DNA of 6,174 nucleotides, taken from CAZZEX01 sp964653285. GTDB lineage: Bacteria; Chloroflexota; Anaerolineae; B4-G1. The position numbers and the translations under genes were made by a program. Shown in pieces: positions 3,690 through 6,174 of this stretch. Location: the NCBI GenBank assembly GCA_964653285.1, contig CAZZEX010000168.1, positions 1 to 6,174 on the forward strand. The letters are read 5' to 3'. The notes under the pieces were generated by a model, which was not told the origin of the DNA, searched no databases, and worked only from the letters and a program-made list of their open reading frames with translations. Numbering within the stretch: position 1 is the first letter of the stretch; each line of letters begins with the position of its first letter.

Positions 3690-6083
3690 ATGACTCTCGT
3701 ATACCTTGCTATTGCCTGGCTCGCAGGTGTCGCGCTCGCTAAGGTAACCAGCCTGCCCTGGCAGGTACTGCCCGTGCTGGGGCTGGCGGCGTTCCTTGGT
3801 CTACTGCTATGGCGGGATGACGCCCGCGTCCGGCTGGGCGCACTGTGCGCGCTGATGCTGGCGCTGGGCGCGGGCCGCTTCCTGCTCGCCGCCCCTCACT
3901 TCGACGACACTTCGCTGGTTACCTACAACAACGCCGGTTGGGTGACGCTCGAGGGCGTCGTGGTGGGAGAGCCGGATGAGTGGGAGCGCTACACCAATCT
4001 GCGTGTGCGGGCCGAACGGCTGACACTGCCCGGCGGCACGGAACTGGAGATCGAGGGGCTGGTATTGGTCAAGGCCGACCGCTACCCCCAGCGTCACTAC
4101 GGCGACCGCGTTCTGGTCGAGGGGCTGCTGGAGACGCCGCCTGTCTTCGAAGAATTCTCCTACCGCGAGTACCTGGCCCGGCAGTCCATCCATTCCCTGA
4201 TCCGCCGTGCCCAGGTCACATTGCTGGCTGAGAATCAGGCCAGCCCTATCCTGTACCGCCTCTTCGCCTTCAAGCGGTACGCCCAATTCACCATCGCCAG
4301 CATCCTCCCGGAGCCGCAGGCTTCTTTGCTGACCGGCATCCTGTTGGGCGTGGAGACGGGCATTCCGGCCGACCTGATGGACGACTTCGCCGCCACTGGC
4401 ACGACCCACATCATCGCCATCTCCGGGTTCAACATCACCATCATCGCTGGCATCTTCGCCGGGCTGGCGCAGCGACTGTTTGGCAAACGACGGGCGGTCT
4501 GGGTGGCCATCGTGGGCGTGGCGGTCTACACGATATTCGTCGGAGCGTCTGCGGCGGTGGTGCGCGCGGCGTTGATGGGCATCCTCTATCTGTGGGGCCG
4601 GCACCTGGGACGCACCACCTTTGCCCCCGTTTCCCTCGCAGCAGCGGCCATCGTGATGACGGCGTTGAATCCCTACATCCTGTGGGACGCGGGCTTCCAA
4701 CTCAGTTTCGCCGCCACGATGGGGCTGGTGCTCTACACCAGGCCACTGGAACAGGTCTTCGAGCAGGCGCTGGCGTGGCTCACCTCAGTCGAACGCGCCC
4801 AGAAGATCGTTGGTCTGGTTAACGAGGCGCTCATTGTCACGTTGGCAGCCCAAATCACCACGATCCCTATCATTCTGTATCACTTCGAACGACTCTCCTT
4901 CGTCACGCCGGTCACCAACTTCCTCATTCTGCCTGCCCAGGCGGGGGTGATGATCTGCGGCGGCATTGCCACGCTGCTGGGATTGATCGTCCGGCCGTTA
5001 GGGCAGGTGGCCGGCTGGGTGGCCTGGGTATTCCTCACCTACACCATCGAGGTGGTGCGGCTGACAGCGCAGGTGCCCTGCGCCTCGCTGCCGGTGCAGG
5101 TGGGCGGCGGGCTGGTGTGGGGGTACTACATACTCCTGGGCGGGTTCACCTGGTGGCTGGCGCAGGCCAAGGAGCGACGCCGTGAGTTATGGTCGAAGTT
5201 CTCCTCCCGCCTGGAGGCGAAGGTGCTCGCTGGCGCGGCAGTCATCCTGCTGGTGCTGGTCTTCTTCGCCTGGCGCGCGCGGCCCGACGGTCGCCTCCAC
5301 GTCGTGTTTCTGGACGTGGGGCAGGGGGATGCTATCTTTATCCAGTCCCCGTCCGGCAAGCAGGTGTTGGTGGACGGCGGCCCCAGCGAGGCGGTGCTCC
5401 TATCGCAGTTAGGCCGTCAGATGGGCTTCTGGGACCGCACGCTCGACGTGATGGTGCTCACGCACCCTGACTCCGATCATATCACTGGGCTGGTGGGGGT
5501 GCTGGAGCGGTACCGGGTGGAGACGGTGATCTTCCGCGAGATGGACGTAGAGTCAGAAGTCTACGAGTACTGGCTGCAGTTGCTGGATGCAGAGGGAGCG
5601 ACGGTCTACCAGGGTGAGGCCGGGCTGCGCGTGACGCTCGACGAGGGGCTGGAGATGGTCGTGCTGCATCCGGGGGCGGAACTGGTGGGCGGGAGGGCCG
5701 GGAGCACCAACAACAACTCGGTCGTGACGCGGCTGACCTACGGGGAGGTGTCAGTCCTGTTGCCGGGGGACATCGAGGCGGAGGTGGAGCACCAACTGGT
5801 GGCGGAGGGAGCGCCGCTTGCGAGCACGGTGCTGAAGGCGGCCCACCACGGGAGTTGCAGTTCAACGACGCAGGAGTTTCTGGAGGCGGTGGACCCGGAG
5901 GTGGTGGTCATCAGCGTGGGCGCCGACAATGATTTTGGGCATCCCTGCGCCGGGGTGCTGGAGCGGCTGGAGGCCCGCGCTGGGCGAAGTCGAAGCGGGT
6001 TGCCGGTCTATCGTACTGACGAGCAGGGCGCGGTCGAGATCATCAGCGACGGGACGCGGGTGTGGATAGAGACGGAACGATAA
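3690..6083 (+). CDS. comEC: ComEC/Rec2 DNA-uptake channel protein
   Basis: This 797-residue membrane protein (from ATG 3690) is full length for the family. ComEC carries single-stranded DNA across the inner membrane during natural transformation. Residues 1-68 hold N-terminal membrane segments and about 70-180 a soluble DUF4131/OB-like domain. Residues about 200-490 are the Competence domain, with many membrane helices, the LLTGILLG segment (213-220), the HIIAISGFNIT signature (240-250) and QLSFAATMG (337-345). After another helix (about 511-528), residues 535-790 form a metallo-beta-lactamase-like domain: LDVGQGD (541-547), VDGG (561-564), THPDSDH (591-597), LPGD (691-694) and AAHHGS (717-722). 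These metal-site motifs are intact, consistent with a DNA-degrading role proposed for this domain. The gene has its own promoter, is richer in GC than the leftward genes, and has no competence gene beside it here. An uptake system cannot be inferred from comEC alone. Confidence 0.95.
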   Translation: MTLVYLAIAWLAGVALAKVTSLPWQVLPVLGLAAFLGLLLWRDDARVRLGALCALMLALGAGRFLLAAPHFDDTSLVTYNNAGWVTLEGVVVGEPDEWERYTNLRVRAERLTLPGGTELEIEGLVLVKADRYPQRHYGDRVLVEGLLETPPVFEEFSYREYLARQSIHSLIRRAQVTLLAENQASPILYRLFAFKRYAQFTIASILPEPQASLLTGILLGVETGIPADLMDDFAATGTTHIIAISGFNITIIAGIFAGLAQRLFGKRRAVWVAIVGVAVYTIFVGASAAVVRAALMGILYLWGRHLGRTTFAPVSLAAAAIVMTALNPYILWDAGFQLSFAATMGLVLYTRPLEQVFEQALAWLTSVERAQKIVGLVNEALIVTLAAQITTIPIILYHFERLSFVTPVTNFLILPAQAGVMICGGIATLLGLIVRPLGQVAGWVAWVFLTYTIEVVRLTAQVPCASLPVQVGGGLVWGYYILLGGFTWWLAQAKERRRELWSKFSSRLEAKVLAGAAVILLVLVFFAWRARPDGRLHVVFLDVGQGDAIFIQSPSGKQVLVDGGPSEAVLLSQLGRQMGFWDRTLDVMVLTHPDSDHITGLVGVLERYRVETVIFREMDVESEVYEYWLQLLDAEGATVYQGEAGLRVTLDEGLEMVVLHPGAELVGGRAGSTNNNSVVTRLTYGEVSVLLPGDIEAEVEHQLVAEGAPLASTVLKAAHHGSCSSTTQEFLEAVDPEVVVISVGADNDFGHPCAGVLERLEARAGRSRSGLPVYRTDEQGAVEIISDGTRVWIETER

Positions 6084-6140
6084 GTGCGCTCTGTCACGTG
6101 GCCTCAACACAGGGTCACGCCGTATCATCTCAATATGTAG

Positions 6141-6174
6141 GGGCGAACCCTCGTGGTCGCCCTCTTGGGCAGGT
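6141..6174. repeat. Truncated palindromic intergenic repeat
   Basis: GGGCGAACC (6141-6149) and GGTCGCCC (6155-6162) pair with one bulged A around a CTCGT loop, followed by CTCTTGGGCAGGT to the window edge. Preceded by TAG, this looks like the start of a MITE/REP-like family of GGGGCGAACC-type intergenic palindromes that I recall from Chloroflexota and other genomes. It lies 57 bases after the comEC stop and continues beyond the window. Confidence 0.55.

Noticed and set aside
3807..4700. Long antisense open frame of 297 codons inside comEC
   Set aside because: It is opposite the conserved ComEC channel region, has low-complexity Gly/Arg/Asp/Gln-rich content and no recognisable domain. GC-rich coding sequence produces such shadows.
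5460..5482. Asp in place of the second His in the THPDSDH metal motif of ComEC
   Set aside because: An HxDxDH form is, to my knowledge, seen in ComEC lactamase-like domains, so it is not evidence of a broken or novel enzyme.
6090..6099. Ten-base match TCTGTCACGT between 247-256 and 6090-6099
   Set aside because: It is short, lacks the left palindrome arm at the second place, and has no consistent context; probably chance.

Overview
This is a bacterial window with four complete genes. Three point left: a SIS-domain sugar-phosphate enzyme, a GntR/UTRA regulator and a LacI regulator, in order of transcription. One large gene, comEC, points right. The ComEC sequence style and the palindromic intergenic repeats, especially the GGGGCGAACC-type element at the right edge, suggest a Chloroflexota (Anaerolineae-like) genome. 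That placement is an inference from pattern familiarity, not a computed result. Start sites have good Shine-Dalgarno sequences and promoters are close to the sigma-70 consensus.

Layout: 1-271 is a non-coding leftward region downstream of lacI. It holds two strong SD-like sequences followed only by mini-ORFs, and a 16-bp palindrome. 272-1309 (minus) is a LacI-family repressor starting at TTG. 1310-1384 is a compact control region with a perfect-consensus promoter (TTGACA-17-TATAAT) and two near-identical 12-bp operator-like sites flanking the -10 box. 1385-2155 (minus) is a GntR regulator of the HutC/UTRA type. 2239-3291 (minus) is a stand-alone protein like the isomerase half of GlmS or the FrlB/FraB deglycases. 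3292-3689 is a divergent intergenic region. It contains the leftward promoter (TTGACA-17-TAGAAT) with an 18-bp palindromic operator candidate, a structured leader, two hairpin repeats, and a rightward promoter (TTGACC-17-TATACT) for comEC. 3690-6083 (plus) is comEC, the DNA-uptake channel. 6084-6174 is intergenic and ends in a truncated palindromic repeat.

How the genes may work together: the SIS enzyme and the GntR regulator probably form one transcript. GntR plausibly senses a phosphorylated (amino) sugar and represses its own operon at the palindrome over the start site. The lacI gene has its own promoter, whose -35 box begins 4 bases after the gntR stop codon, and appears to repress itself. 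It may also control genes beyond the left edge. This looks like the regulatory end of a carbohydrate-use locus. comEC appears independent, with its own promoter, higher GC content and an unrelated function. I found no CRISPR array, RNA gene, transposase or clearly new system. The most informative signals are the operator architectures and the altered active-site positions of the SIS enzyme.
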